Origin: CAVVEQ01 sp963804865
GTDB lineage: Bacteria; Chloroflexota; Anaerolineae; Anaerolineales; Anaerolineaceae
Direction: 5' to 3'
DNA length: 64,000 nucleotides
Assembly (NCBI GenBank): GCA_963804865.1
Contig: CAWDSH010000001.1
Coordinates: 1,550,001 to 1,614,000 of the forward strand
The translations under genes and the position numbers were made by a program. The notes under the pieces are model-generated. The model was not told the DNA's origin and made no database searches. It saw only the letters and a program-made list of their open reading frames with translations. Every line of letters starts with the position of its first letter. Position 1 is the stretch's first letter. Positions 1-9,171 of this stretch are shown here, piece after piece.

Positions 1-973
1 GCGTTCCTGATCACCTGGCCGGGATTCTTCATGGTCTTCTTTATCTTCCCCGGCAGCCAGGTCGTCGAGATCATCTTTTCCTCATACATCACTTTCGGAC
101 CGGCGTTATCAGCGATGTTGATCTCAGGCCTGGCGAAACCCGAACCCAAGGCAAAAAGCAGCCGTGCCCGCTGGATCGTCTTTGGCATAACCTGGGTGGT
201 CGCATCGTTGGTCCAGATCTTCTACTGCTGGCGAATCCAGCACATGATGCTCAACGCAGCAGTCATCATCATTTGCTGCATCTTCGGCCTGTTCCCGGCC
301 TGGATCCTTTCCAGTGCTTATGCCAGGACTCCCGGTATCCGCGAGCATTTCTCGACGCTGCTAAAGCCAAGGGGTCCGGCAGTATGGTACCTGGTGATCT
401 TCCTGATCTTTCCCGGCATGCTGCTTCTGACATTTGGCATCACGCGCCTTTTCGGTGGTGAAGCGGAATTCTATCTTTCCAATCTGGGATTTGGTGGCGC
501 GGTTGTTTATCTGATCCTTGAATTCCTGCGCGGCTTCCTGATGACCGGGGGGATCAACGAGGAAAGTGGCTGGCGCGGTTTTGCCCTGCCCCGCCTGCAG
601 GCGACGTTATCCCGTGATTGTTGCAGCCGGGATCGTCTGGTTCTTCTGGGCATCCTGGCACATCCCCTATGACATCGGCAGGCACATCCCGGTCGCCGAG
701 ATGCTGGAAAACCGCCTCCTCTGGAACCTGGTGGTCGCCATCCTCATGGCCTGGCTGTACAACCGCACCAACGGCAGCATCCTGGCGCCGGCGCTCTTCC
801 ATCCCGCTATGAACGCCTTCGGCAATGTGTTCTCACGGACTCCAGCAGCGAATATCATTCTGATCAGCCTGACACTCTTCGCCATCTTTTACGACCGCAT
901 GTGGAAAAAACTGCCCGCGGATCACCCCGCGGTGGTTCAAGTTTCATCAGGAATGAATCCTCGACCTGTTTAA
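1..973 (+). pseudogene. CPBP-family intramembrane metalloprotease, 5'-partial and frameshifted
   Basis: The reading frame is open to the left edge, so the start lies outside the window. The three CPBP/Abi motifs are visible: EESGWRG near base 560, FFWASWH near 640-660 and HPAMN near 800, all within hydrophobic helices. CPBP proteins are membrane proteases that use Glu, Arg and His residues of these motifs. The first motif is in one frame and the other two in another; the switch falls near 600-607, where one extra base in GCGACGT would explain it (removing it restores Leu-Gln-Ala-Arg-Tyr-Pro). Either the gene is dead or the sequence carries an indel. Family assignment is firm, function in this cell unknown. 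Confidence 0.8.
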
Positions 974-988
974 GTCAAAGGAGTTGAA

Positions 989-1267
989 ATGACAGCTTTT
1001 TATGTATTTCTTGTTCTTGCCATAGTGAGCCTGATCACCGCTGGTGTTTCCGCGGTGCTCGTTACCAATGAGCTCAACAAGCGCGGCGTCAAAACACCCT
1101 TCCTGACGTTTCGTATGTTCTTCTTGAAATACCTTCATACATACAGGGAGATGACCCTTGCTGAAACCGGCAGGGTTGGCGTGTACTTTTATACATACAT
1201 CATCGGCATTAATTCGACGTGGATACTTGCTCTGGCGGCTTTTTTTGCCAGTAAAGCGGGAAATTAA
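989..1267 (+). CDS. small two-helix membrane protein, unknown function
   Basis: A 92-residue protein with an N-terminal hydrophobic helix (about residues 3-25), a basic middle part with several Lys and Arg, and a second hydrophobic helix (about 68-88). A good ribosome binding site, AAAGGAG, lies six bases before the ATG. It starts 15 bases after the broken CPBP protease and may be cotranscribed with it. I do not recognise a family. A membrane location is inferred from hydrophobicity alone. Confidence 0.6.
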   Translation: MTAFYVFLVLAIVSLITAGVSAVLVTNELNKRGVKTPFLTFRMFFLKYLHTYREMTLAETGRVGVYFYTYIIGINSTWILALAAFFASKAGN

Positions 1268-1293
1268 AGATCAATTCGAAATCTATAAACGGG

Positions 1294-2244
1294 ATGAAGT
1301 CAAATCTTGGCGATCTATTGAGATTTACGGTCCCATTGACGCTGCTCTGCGCCTGCACGCAGGTGCCCAATTCCTGCCCCGCATCCATATCAACCGATAG
1401 TATCAAAACAAGTTCCTCATTTTCTGCTCCGGAGGCATTTTTTCAATATCCCCTGGATGGTTTGCCATCTGATTCCAGATCATACTTCACCCAATTCGCA
1501 GCTCCCAGTTTGCCCCCCGGACCAGGTCAGGCATATCATGCCGCCGAGGATTATCTGATGCCGGCTGGCACACCCGTTTACGCCATCGCGGATGGCATCG
1601 TGAGTTTCTCCGGTTCGGCAGGAGGATATGGCTGGCTGATCATCATCGACCACCCAGAAGCCAACCTGTATTCCCTTTACGGGCACCTCAGTCCCAGTAG
1701 GTGGAATATAGGGTTGGTTGAAGTTGATAAGGGTGAATTGATCGCCTACCTGGGGGATGATGATGAGAATGGCGGCAGCAAGGAATCTCCACTGATACCT
1801 CATCTTCATTTTGGTATTCGCGCCGGGCAACGTAAGGATTACCCTGGCAGGGGTGAGTGGCGCTGGATGGCCGGCTGGATCAAATACTGCCCACAGGACC
1901 TTGGCTGGCTGCAGCCCTCGCTAATCATCAAAAGTCAGGACTTCCCTGAAGAAGGTTATCCATCGCCCAAGGTGGATTTCCTGACCGCCTGGGGCACCGA
2001 GATCCTCATCACCAGCGTGTACCTGGTCAGTGCTCCCGGCTCCATCATTTATGCATATCGGAAAAAGAAACCCTGGATGCCTGTTGCTGTGGGGGTCGTT
2101 TATTGCCTGGCGTGGTTTATCCTGAGCCGTAGATCAATAATATCCACCCCGGTTCTCCTCGTGGCTGGAATACTTATGCTCTTGTACGGTTTGTCGAAAT
2201 ACATCCCCTACCAGTGGAAATCTCCAAATCCTCCACATAGCTGA
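1294..2244 (+). CDS. M23-family peptidase-like lipoprotein with C-terminal membrane helices
   Basis: A 316-residue protein. The N-terminus is hydrophobic and ends in a possible lipobox with Cys21. An M23/LytM domain follows: His82 and Asp86 (HAAED), the GHL motif around His131, and HLHFG with His170 and His172. M23 enzymes are zinc endopeptidases that cut peptidoglycan cross-links. The canonical His-x-Gly-x-x-Asp becomes His-Ala-Ala-Glu-Asp here, so activity is not certain. After residue about 230 there are two or three hydrophobic helices, which is unusual for this family and suggests a membrane-held domain. It follows the small membrane protein by 26 bases. Confidence 0.75.
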   Translation: MKSNLGDLLRFTVPLTLLCACTQVPNSCPASISTDSIKTSSSFSAPEAFFQYPLDGLPSDSRSYFTQFAAPSLPPGPGQAYHAAEDYLMPAGTPVYAIADGIVSFSGSAGGYGWLIIIDHPEANLYSLYGHLSPSRWNIGLVEVDKGELIAYLGDDDENGGSKESPLIPHLHFGIRAGQRKDYPGRGEWRWMAGWIKYCPQDLGWLQPSLIIKSQDFPEEGYPSPKVDFLTAWGTEILITSVYLVSAPGSIIYAYRKKKPWMPVAVGVVYCLAWFILSRRSIISTPVLLVAGILMLLYGLSKYIPYQWKSPNPPHS

Positions 2245-2278
2245 TGATCAGGGATCGTTAATAACCAATACGCATACT

Positions 2279-2312
2279 CCATGGTCAATAGTCTATTGTC
2301 CATCGTCCATTG
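2279..2312. repeat. degenerate CCATGGTC/GTCCATCGTCC repeat, copy 1
   Basis: The intergenic stretch before the ABC ATPase holds CCATGGTCAAT followed by GTCCATCGTCC. The same words recur at about 4117-4161 and 6271-6317, where they run into coding sequence. The arms are partly self-complementary, so the element can form an imperfect hairpin. No protein is encoded with it. Confidence 0.6.
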
Positions 2313-2399
2313 CGCTTTGCCTGTTGTATTCCCGTTCAATTCGTGCTATCGTGTTTCTGTTAATTTTCTGCAGTCACTGCAAAAAATGGAAAAATCATC

Positions 2400-3329
2400 A
2401 TGACATTGCTCATCGAAACCGAGAACCTTGGAAAACATTACGGTGATGTACAAGCCGTGGAGCACCTTTCACTGCGGGTTGCTGAAGGTGAGATCTACGC
2501 ATTCCTCGGCTTGAATGGAGCAGGGAAGACCACCACCATCCGCATGCTTCTGGGTATGATCAAGCCCTCCACCGGCAGCGCCACGGTTCTTCAGACCCGC
2601 GTGAAACTGGGCGGCAGGGAACCCTGGGCTGCCGTCGGGTACATGGTTGAAGACCCGCATGCCTACCCCGAGCTGACCGTGCGCGAGAACCTGGAGGTTG
2701 CCCGCCGCCTGCATCCGGGAACGCCAGTCAAAGCGGTTTCGGAAATCATCGAGCGCCTTGATCTATCAGCCTACGCCGACCGCCGCACTGCCACCCTTTC
2801 ACACGGAAACGCTCAGCGATTGGGGCTTGCAAAAGCCATGCTGCACAGTCCCAGGTTGCTGATCTTGGATGAGCCCGCGAACGGGTTGGACCCTGCAGGT
2901 ATCGTCGAGATCCGCGCGCTGCTTCGCGAGCTTGCCGGCCGGCAAGGCGGCACCGTGTTCATGTCGAGCCACATCCTGGCGGAAGTCGCGCGTCTTGCAG
3001 ATCGCATCGGCATCATCCATAAAGGTCACTTGCTGCGCGAATTGAACATTGCTGAGTTGGAACGGGATCGAATCAAGAACCTCGTCCTGAACGTACAGGA
3101 TGTGGAAGCCGCAAAGAGTGTACTCGCTGCTGCCGGGCATCCCGCCACCATTACTCAAGATGGATCCATTGAGGTCAAGGATGATTTCGCAATCGGTCAT
3201 CCCGGGGAGATCAACCGCTTGCTTGTCAATGCCGGTACTCCGCCCACCCGCCTGGTGGTCGAGGTGGAGGAACTGGAGCAGTATTTCCTCAGGCTGGTTG
3301 GGATGGAAGGAGGGCAGAAGGATGGCTGA
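2400..3329 (+). CDS. ABC transporter ATP-binding protein
   Basis: A 309-residue ATPase of the ABC-2 exporter type. Walker A GLNGAGKTT lies at about residues 37-45, the signature LSHGNAQRLGLAKAM near 133 (the usual LSGGQ is LSHGN), and Walker B LLILDEPANGLDP near 155. A C-terminal domain of about 90 residues follows the ATPase, as in bacitracin/lantibiotic-type exporters. The gene overlaps the next ORF, its membrane partner, by eight bases, so the two are probably translated together. Substrate unknown; drug or peptide export is the usual role. Confidence 0.9.
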   Translation: MTLLIETENLGKHYGDVQAVEHLSLRVAEGEIYAFLGLNGAGKTTTIRMLLGMIKPSTGSATVLQTRVKLGGREPWAAVGYMVEDPHAYPELTVRENLEVARRLHPGTPVKAVSEIIERLDLSAYADRRTATLSHGNAQRLGLAKAMLHSPRLLILDEPANGLDPAGIVEIRALLRELAGRQGGTVFMSSHILAEVARLADRIGIIHKGHLLRELNIAELERDRIKNLVLNVQDVEAAKSVLAAAGHPATITQDGSIEVKDDFAIGHPGEINRLLVNAGTPPTRLVVEVEELEQYFLRLVGMEGGQKDG

Positions 3330-4101
3330 GCTTTCATCCATGATCTGGGTCGAGTTACGTAAGGCTTATCGCTCCCGCATGCCCTTATGGACCGCTGTTT
3401 TTTGCCTCTTCATGCCCCTGGGCATTGCCTTCCTACTTTACATCGCGCGCAACCCGCAGATCTCTGAAACGCTTGGCTTGGTCAGCGCCAAGGCCAACCT
3501 GGTGGCGTATGCCGCTGCGGATTGGACTGCTTACATGACAATTTATGGGGAGATTATTGGAGCCGGCGGGCTGATCCTTTTCATCATGATCATCAGCTGG
3601 GTATTTGGTCGTGAATTCGCGGATCACACCGTGAAGGATATCCTCGCCGTGCCAGTTGCGCGGGTGTCGATCATCCTGGCAAAATACATCGTCACTGCGC
3701 TCTGGTCATTGCTGATGACGCTCGTTATCTTTATCGCCGGCCTGATCATGGGCGCCGTGATCGGGCTGCCTGGTTTCTCCCTGGCAGTGGTGTTCCATGG
3801 AGCCATCCTTGTGCTGATCACCGCCTGCCTGGTCATCATCTCCATCCTTCCCTTCGCGCTTTTTGCCTGCCTGGGACGGGGATATTTGCTTCCCATCGGG
3901 CTCGCCGTCCTGACCATGATGCTGTTGAATTTCGCCCAGATCCTGGGTTTGGCGCAGTATTTCCCCTGGGCAGTTCCAGCTTTGCTGGCTCAAGGAAAGA
4001 TGACCCTGCCGCTCATCAGTTATGTTATGGTGTTCTTTACCGGGCTGGCAGGCATCCTCGCCACCTATCTGTGGTGGATGCGCGCTGATCAATCCCGTTA
4101 A
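3322..4101 (+). CDS. ABC-2 type transporter permease
   Basis: A 259-residue membrane protein with about six hydrophobic helices, in the pattern of ABC-2 permeases that pair with BcrA-type ATPases. The ATG at 3322 was chosen because it follows a ribosome binding site (AGGAGGGCAGAAGG) and overlaps the end of the ATPase gene; longer in-frame versions would run deep into that gene. It ends just before a degenerate repeat and a convergent methyltransferase gene. The cargo cannot be read from the sequence. Confidence 0.85.
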   Translation: MAELSSMIWVELRKAYRSRMPLWTAVFCLFMPLGIAFLLYIARNPQISETLGLVSAKANLVAYAAADWTAYMTIYGEIIGAGGLILFIMIISWVFGREFADHTVKDILAVPVARVSIILAKYIVTALWSLLMTLVIFIAGLIMGAVIGLPGFSLAVVFHGAILVLITACLVIISILPFALFACLGRGYLLPIGLAVLTMMLLNFAQILGLAQYFPWAVPALLAQGKMTLPLISYVMVFFTGLAGILATYLWWMRADQSR

Positions 4102-4114
4102 CCTTTGCCGAAAT

Positions 4115-4894
4115 TCAATCGTTCAATGTCGATGATCCATCGTCCCTGGTCCATCGTTGATAGAGTCCCAACCTTCCCCCCTCGCCATCCGACTCGAATT
4201 CGTCGATGATCCTGAATCCCGCTGCCTCCGCCAGATCCTCCAGCTCGGAACGGGTAAAGAGATGCAAGTAACGGTAACCCACTTTCTCCTTCTGACCCTC
4301 CAGCGCATAGCGCCAATCCATCAGGGTATCACCAGGTTCGACGTCCTCGCTGGTCAACCCGATGAATTCCCAGGGCAGGCGGCGTTTCATCAGCTTCTCG
4401 CTGTACTGGAACTGCCACTCGGAATGAATGAAGATTCCCTTGGGTTTGAGTAGGTTGCAAATTTGCTTCAGCAATCCAAGACGAAGCTCCTCGCCAGGGA
4501 TATGATGCAGTACGGCAAATGCCAGGATACCATCAAAACTACTGGGCTTGAGTCCTTGCATCCAATCTACTGAGGTCAGGTCAGCCTGTCCGAATTTCAC
4601 CCTCAGCCCTTTGGGTAGTTCGATCCCCTCCAGAGCCTTCTCTGCTTCCGCCAGCAATCCTGCGCTGAAATCCAATCCGTTGTAAAGCCCTTTGCGCTTT
4701 AACCTGATCCATTCCAATGCCAGCGCACCAGAACCACAGCCCAGGTCAAACCAGCGTCCACTCTTGGGCAGCTCACCCAACACCCTGCGAATACCTGGTT
4801 GGATGCGCCTGCGGGTTGCAGCGAACGCCCCGGCAAATGTCTCATAGAATTCGCTGTTGAGCGCGATTAAGCGCGTTGATACTTCAGCCTTCAT
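4115..4894 (-). CDS. class I SAM-dependent methyltransferase
   Basis: A 259-residue protein with the SAM-binding motif FDLGCGSGALALEWI (about residues 49-63), a following acidic strand end (YNGLDFSAG) and FDGILAFAVLHHIPGEE as motif II/post-II. These mark a Rossmann-fold methyltransferase, related to UbiE/BioC-type enzymes. The substrate is unknown. The last 14 or so residues are encoded by copy 2 of the CCATCGTCC repeat and are unlikely to be ancestral. A TATAAT (complement of 4901-4906) lies six bases before the ATG, so the mRNA may be leaderless. It is divergent from elp3. Confidence 0.85.
   Translation of the reverse strand: MKAEVSTRLIALNSEFYETFAGAFAATRRRIQPGIRRVLGELPKSGRWFDLGCGSGALALEWIRLKRKGLYNGLDFSAGLLAEAEKALEGIELPKGLRVKFGQADLTSVDWMQGLKPSSFDGILAFAVLHHIPGEELRLGLLKQICNLLKPKGIFIHSEWQFQYSEKLMKRRLPWEFIGLTSEDVEPGDTLMDWRYALEGQKEKVGYRYLHLFTRSELEDLAEAAGFRIIDEFESDGEGGRLGLYQRWTRDDGSSTLND
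4117..4161. repeat. degenerate CCATCGTCC repeat, copy 2
   Basis: Contains ATCCATCGTCCCTGGTCCATCG. It overlaps the 3' end of the methyltransferase gene and supplies its C-terminal residues and stop codon. It is related in sequence to the copies at 2279 and 6271. Confidence 0.55.
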
Positions 4895-4951
4895 AGTATT
4901 ATTATAAGGATATAAGCTTGAAATTGCCTCATATTGGTAATTGAATTCATA

Positions 4952-6577
4952 ATGACCAAGAACATTCAGAAATGGCTCGCTTCACGTGATTACACCCCCG
5001 AGGTGATGGCTGCCGCTCGCGAAGCACTCGATGAGATTAGTCATGAGCGGGACCTGCGACGTGTGATCCGCCGCCACCCCATCTCCACCGGCGGGTACGT
5101 CTCCAAGCATGCCATGATCGCGCTTTATTATCAGATGGTCGAAAGTGGCGAGATGAAAGCGGATCCCTCGCTGCTCGCCCGCCTGCGCATGAAACCCATG
5201 CGCACGCTTTCTGGGGTTACCACCGTCACCGTGTTGACCAAGCCGCATCCCTGCCCGGGACAGTGCATCTTCTGCCCGGATGACGCGCGCATGCCCAAAA
5301 GCTACCTGCCCGATGAACCGGGCGCGGCACGTGCTTTCCAGAATCAATTCGATCCTTATCTGCAGGTGAAATCACGCCTGGATTCCTACATTGCCACGGC
5401 GCACCCCATCGGTAAGATCGAGCTGCTCATCCTGGGCGGTACCTGGTCAGCGTACCCGCATGATTACCACGAGTGGTTCATCCAGCGCTGCCTCGACGCC
5501 ATGAACGGTTTCGATTCCACTTCCCTTTCCGAAGCCCAGGCTGCAAACGAGACCGCTGCCAGCCGTAACGTGGGATTGGTGATCGAGACCCGCCCGGATG
5601 AGATCACACCCACTGAGCTTGCCTGGCTGCGCAGACTGGGCGTCACCAAGGTACAGATGGGCGCGCAGAGCATGGATGATCGCATCCTGGCGCTTAACCA
5701 GCGCGGTCACACGGTCGCAGATACGTTAAAAGCTTGTGCCATGTTACGGGCTGCCGGTTTCAAGATCGTACTGCACTGGATGCCCAACCTGTACGGTGCC
5801 ACGCTAGAATCCGATCACGACGACTTTCCCCGCCTCTGGCAGGGCTGCTGCCCGGACGAGATTAAGATCTACCCCACCCAGCTTCTCGAAGGAACCGAGC
5901 TCCACCGTTTATGGCAGAAGGGCAAATATCAACCTTACACCACCGGAGAGCTGATCAGCTTGATCGCTGACCTCAAACCGGGCATTCCCGGCTACTGCCG
6001 GGTCAACCGCATCATCCGCGATATCCCATCTCCGCATATTGTCGCCGGGAATAAACGCTCCAGCCTGAGGCAGGACGTGCTAGCGGAATTGAAGGCTCGC
6101 GGTCAGACCTGCGGCTGCATTCGCTGCCACGAGGTCCGCGGTAAAGTGATCATTCACCAAAACTTACGGATCGAGGATTTCACCTATCAGGCAGCTGAAG
6201 CCGAGGAGCATTTCTTGAACTACCGCACGCTGGATGGGCAAATCGCAGGTTACTTGCGATTGTCGCTACCCGACCATGGACCATTGACGATGGACCATGG
6301 TCAATCGTCCATCGTCGCTGCCATCCCTGAGCTGACAGGCTGTGCCCTGGTCCGTGAAGTACATATCTACGGGCAGGCAGTCGGGATCGGGCAGGAACAA
6401 TCCGGTGCAGCGCAGCATAGCGGTTTGGGAACGCAATTACTTGAAACTGCTGAAGCGATCGCAAGGGAAAAAGGTTTTAATAAGCTGGCAGTGATATCCG
6501 CGATCGGGACCCGAAAATACTACGAATCGCGGGGTTTCGAGCGAGGTGAGTTATACCAGATCAAGCAGGTACATTAA
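4952..6577 (+). CDS. elp3: Elp3-type radical SAM / GNAT tRNA U34 modification enzyme
   Basis: A 541-residue protein. The radical SAM cluster motif C-x3-C-x2-C (CPGQCIFC, Cys101, 105, 108) is followed by a TIM-barrel-type core and a C-terminal GNAT acetyltransferase domain, where QHSGLGTQLLETAEAIA is the acetyl-CoA loop. Elp3 transfers a carboxymethyl group from acetyl-CoA to uridine 34 of tRNA. Bacterial homologues occur in Chloroflexota among others. The ATG was preferred over an upstream TTG that has no better ribosome binding site. About 17 residues near position 440-456, between the two domains, are encoded by a palindromic repeat inserted in frame. Confidence 0.9.
   Translation: MTKNIQKWLASRDYTPEVMAAAREALDEISHERDLRRVIRRHPISTGGYVSKHAMIALYYQMVESGEMKADPSLLARLRMKPMRTLSGVTTVTVLTKPHPCPGQCIFCPDDARMPKSYLPDEPGAARAFQNQFDPYLQVKSRLDSYIATAHPIGKIELLILGGTWSAYPHDYHEWFIQRCLDAMNGFDSTSLSEAQAANETAASRNVGLVIETRPDEITPTELAWLRRLGVTKVQMGAQSMDDRILALNQRGHTVADTLKACAMLRAAGFKIVLHWMPNLYGATLESDHDDFPRLWQGCCPDEIKIYPTQLLEGTELHRLWQKGKYQPYTTGELISLIADLKPGIPGYCRVNRIIRDIPSPHIVAGNKRSSLRQDVLAELKARGQTCGCIRCHEVRGKVIIHQNLRIEDFTYQAAEAEEHFLNYRTLDGQIAGYLRLSLPDHGPLTMDHGQSSIVAAIPELTGCALVREVHIYGQAVGIGQEQSGAAQHSGLGTQLLETAEAIAREKGFNKLAVISAIGTRKYYESRGFERGELYQIKQVH
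6271..6317. repeat. palindromic repeat, copy 3, in frame inside elp3
   Basis: An imperfect palindrome built from GACCATGGACCATTGACGAT and GGACCATGGTCAATCGTCC. It shares CCATGGTCAAT and GTCCATCGTC with the copies at 2279 and 4117. It keeps the elp3 frame open and adds a short polar linker rich in Asp, His, Gly and Ser between the radical SAM and GNAT domains. Confidence 0.7.
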
Positions 6578-6596
6578 AATTCCAACGAGGTGAATA

Positions 6597-7106
6597 ATGG
6601 AAGCGTTGCAAGCAATCATGACCCGTCGTTCAATTCGGAAGTTCACAAGTCAGGTTGTAAAAGAGGAAATGATCGATCAAATTCTGAAGGCCGGTATGCA
6701 GGCTCCCTCCGCCAATAACGGGCAACCCTGGCATTTTATTGTCTTTAAGGATCGCGCCAAGCTGGATGAGATCCCAGCCATCCACCCCTACGCACAGATG
6801 GCAAAAGAAGCTTCCCTGGCAATACTGGTCTGTGCAGATCTCACTGATGCTAATAGCCCGGATTACTGGATGGTGGATTGTTCAGCAGCAACGCAGAACA
6901 TCCTGCTGGCAGCACATGCCCTCGGCCTGGGCGCGGTCTGGTGCGGTATCTACCCCCGCCAGCAGCGCATGGACGGCATGACAAAGCTGGCAGGCTTGCC
7001 GGAAAAGGTGATGCCATTGTCACTCATCGTCCTGGGATACCCAGCAGAGCTTCCCCCACCGGCTGATCGCTTCAAACCCGAACGCATTCATCAAGAACGG
7101 TGGTAA
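6597..7106 (+). CDS. nitroreductase family protein
   Basis: A 169-residue FMN-dependent oxidoreductase. The N-terminal motif RRSIRKFTSQVV and the following MQAPSANNGQPWHFIV are the FMN-binding signature of the family, and the C-terminal GYPAELPPP is also typical. The length matches the short, single-domain nitroreductases. GAGGTGA precedes the ATG. It lies 19 bases after elp3 and 27 bases before the hydrolase, so the three may form one transcript. The physiological substrate is not known. Confidence 0.9.
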   Translation: MEALQAIMTRRSIRKFTSQVVKEEMIDQILKAGMQAPSANNGQPWHFIVFKDRAKLDEIPAIHPYAQMAKEASLAILVCADLTDANSPDYWMVDCSAATQNILLAAHALGLGAVWCGIYPRQQRMDGMTKLAGLPEKVMPLSLIVLGYPAELPPPADRFKPERIHQERW

Positions 7107-7133
7107 TCTCTTGAAATCGAGAAGAGACAAATA

Positions 7134-7925
7134 GTGCCGATCATCGGGGATATTCGCTACGTCGAGTCCAACCTCGCCCCCAACGCGCTTCCACCCGTGA
7201 TTCTTATCCACGGGGCAGGCAGCGATCACAGCATCTGGCCTCTTCCCCTGCGTCGAATGAATGGCTGGCGGGTGATAACCATCGACCTGCCGGGTCATGG
7301 CGGTTCGCCGGGAGCCGTGCCCTCCTCCGTTCTTGACTATGCGAATAAGATCTGGAATTTCCTCAATGCAATGGGCATCTATCACATTCTGTTGATCGGT
7401 CATTCCCTGGGTGGGATGATCGCGCTCGAAATGGCGCTCCTTGAACCCGAACGGGTCTCTGCGCTCACCCTGTTGGGGGTGAGTTTGCATCCACCCCACC
7501 AGCCCGAATTATGCGCCCGGTTGGATCGTCCTGCGGATATTTCTCGAACACTTGCCATTCTTGAAAAGACCCTCTTTAGTCCCGACTGTGATCCAGCTCT
7601 CAAGAAAAGAATTATGCAAAGTCTGGTTCCAAGCAGAATAAGTCTCCTGTGTGCCGACTGGCACCTAGCCCTGGAATACAAAATACCCGAAGATCTGCAT
7701 ACCATCAAATGCCCGGTATTGGTGCTCACCGGTCAGGATGACCGCTTGACCCCCGTTGGCAGTGGTCGTGCGTTAGCGAACTTCATCCCAGGAGCACAGT
7801 TCCAAGTCATCCAAAAAGCCGGGCATTCGATAATTCTTGAACAAACAGGGGAAGTCACTCAAAGGATTACCAGATTCCTTGGACGATCATCAAAACAAAA
7901 AAGAGCTGGTGATCCAGCTCTCTAG
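7134..7925 (+). CDS. alpha/beta hydrolase
   Basis: A 263-residue serine hydrolase with GTG start. The oxyanion region ILIHGAGSDHSIW, the nucleophile elbow GHSLGG (about residues 89-94), the acid GQDDRLTP and the catalytic His in KAGHS are all present, so the catalytic triad is complete. The fold covers esterases, lipases and C-C hydrolases; the substrate cannot be told. Its TAG stop interlocks with the stop of the convergent sigma factor gene (the two share CTAG). Confidence 0.88.
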   Translation: MPIIGDIRYVESNLAPNALPPVILIHGAGSDHSIWPLPLRRMNGWRVITIDLPGHGGSPGAVPSSVLDYANKIWNFLNAMGIYHILLIGHSLGGMIALEMALLEPERVSALTLLGVSLHPPHQPELCARLDRPADISRTLAILEKTLFSPDCDPALKKRIMQSLVPSRISLLCADWHLALEYKIPEDLHTIKCPVLVLTGQDDRLTPVGSGRALANFIPGAQFQVIQKAGHSIILEQTGEVTQRITRFLGRSSKQKRAGDPAL

Positions 7926-9097
7926 AGATATTCCTTAAGTTGCCTCGCCCGCCTGGGATGGCGCAATCGGCGCAATGCCTTGCCTTCGATCTGCCGTATT
8001 CTTTCGCGCGTCAAGCCAAATTTCTGTCCGACTTCTTCAAGGGTATAGGTATGCCCATTTTCCAATCCAAAACGCAATCGCAGAATGCGCGATTCACGGC
8101 AGGGTAATGTTTCCAGCACATCTTCGATCTTTTCGCGCAGGAGTTTACTGTACGTGCTTTGGATTGGCGTGGGTGTCAGTTGATCCTCAACGAACATCCC
8201 CAATTCAAAATCTTCTTCATCATCGTTGATGGGACTTTCCAGGGAAAGCGGGAGCCATGAGACCTGCAACATCCAGTCAACTTTTGATGGAGGAACGCCG
8301 ATTTCCGTGGCAAGCTCCTCGGTGTTGGGCATGCGACCCAAGCGCTGCTCCAATTCGTGCGTCGTTTTATAGAGCTGACGAATGCGGTCGACCATGTGCA
8401 CAGGGACTCGAATCGTTCGTCCCTGGTCGGCAATCGATCGCGTGATCGTCTGCCGGATCCACCAGGTCGCGTAGGTTGAAAAACGAAAACCTCTCAGGTA
8501 TTCATATTTCTCAACCGCCTTCATCAACCCAAGGTTGCCTTCCTGGATGAGATCCAAAAATGGCACACCGCGTCCTATATATCGTTTTGCGATTGAAACC
8601 ACAAGCCGGGTATTGGCTTTAATCAGATGTTCGCGTGCCAGTAATCCATCCTCAACGGAGTCCTCTAGAATGGACCGTCGTTTTTTGGGGCAGCTGCCGT
8701 TCTTGTGATCCATTTCCTTCTTGGCAGCACGTCCGCTCTCGATACGCTTCGCAAGGCTTTGCTCTTCCTGGACATTAAGCAAAGGCACACGGGACATTTC
8801 TTTTAGATAAAGACTGATGGTATCGTCGCTAGAGATTGGTTCCAGGTTCGAATAGGGATCCATGTCGCTGGATGTAGTGTTATCGTCCTCGCTAAGTTCG
8901 ACCTCGTTCTGGTCGAAGATATCAACCCCCCGGCGACGCAGTGCCACCATGATCGCTTCAAGATGTTCAGAATCTGCGCTGACATCCGGGTAAACCTCCA
9001 TGAGGTCTTCGGTGGTTAAATAACCCTGCACGTCTGCTTTTTCAAGCAGGAGGTTCAGGATCTCGCCGCTACGTTTGCGTCGACCCGTGTTTGGCAC
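7922..9097 (-). CDS. rpoD: RNA polymerase sigma factor, primary (sigma-70) type
   Basis: A 391-residue sigma factor. Region 1.1-like sequence lies at the N-terminus, region 1.2 at ISLYLKEMSRVPLLNVQEEQ, region 2 with YEYLRGFRFSTYATWWIRQ (promoter melting and 10-element recognition), and region 4.2 at YTLEEVGQKFGLTRERIRQIE (35-element helix-turn-helix). It therefore recognises TTGACA/TATAAT promoters, which are plainly visible in this window. The GTG start is supported by AAGGAG five bases upstream. Chloroflexota often carry several such factors, so this may be the main one or a close paralogue. Confidence 0.92.
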   Translation of the reverse strand: MPNTGRRKRSGEILNLLLEKADVQGYLTTEDLMEVYPDVSADSEHLEAIMVALRRRGVDIFDQNEVELSEDDNTTSSDMDPYSNLEPISSDDTISLYLKEMSRVPLLNVQEEQSLAKRIESGRAAKKEMDHKNGSCPKKRRSILEDSVEDGLLAREHLIKANTRLVVSIAKRYIGRGVPFLDLIQEGNLGLMKAVEKYEYLRGFRFSTYATWWIRQTITRSIADQGRTIRVPVHMVDRIRQLYKTTHELEQRLGRMPNTEELATEIGVPPSKVDWMLQVSWLPLSLESPINDDEEDFELGMFVEDQLTPTPIQSTYSKLLREKIEDVLETLPCRESRILRLRFGLENGHTYTLEEVGQKFGLTRERIRQIEGKALRRLRHPRRARQLKEYL

Positions 9098-9171
9098 CTA
9101 TTCTCCTTATAATGACGTCCCCCGTGCAGTGTTGCAATTTTCCTGCCCGTTTTACTCAAATTAGACTTTTC

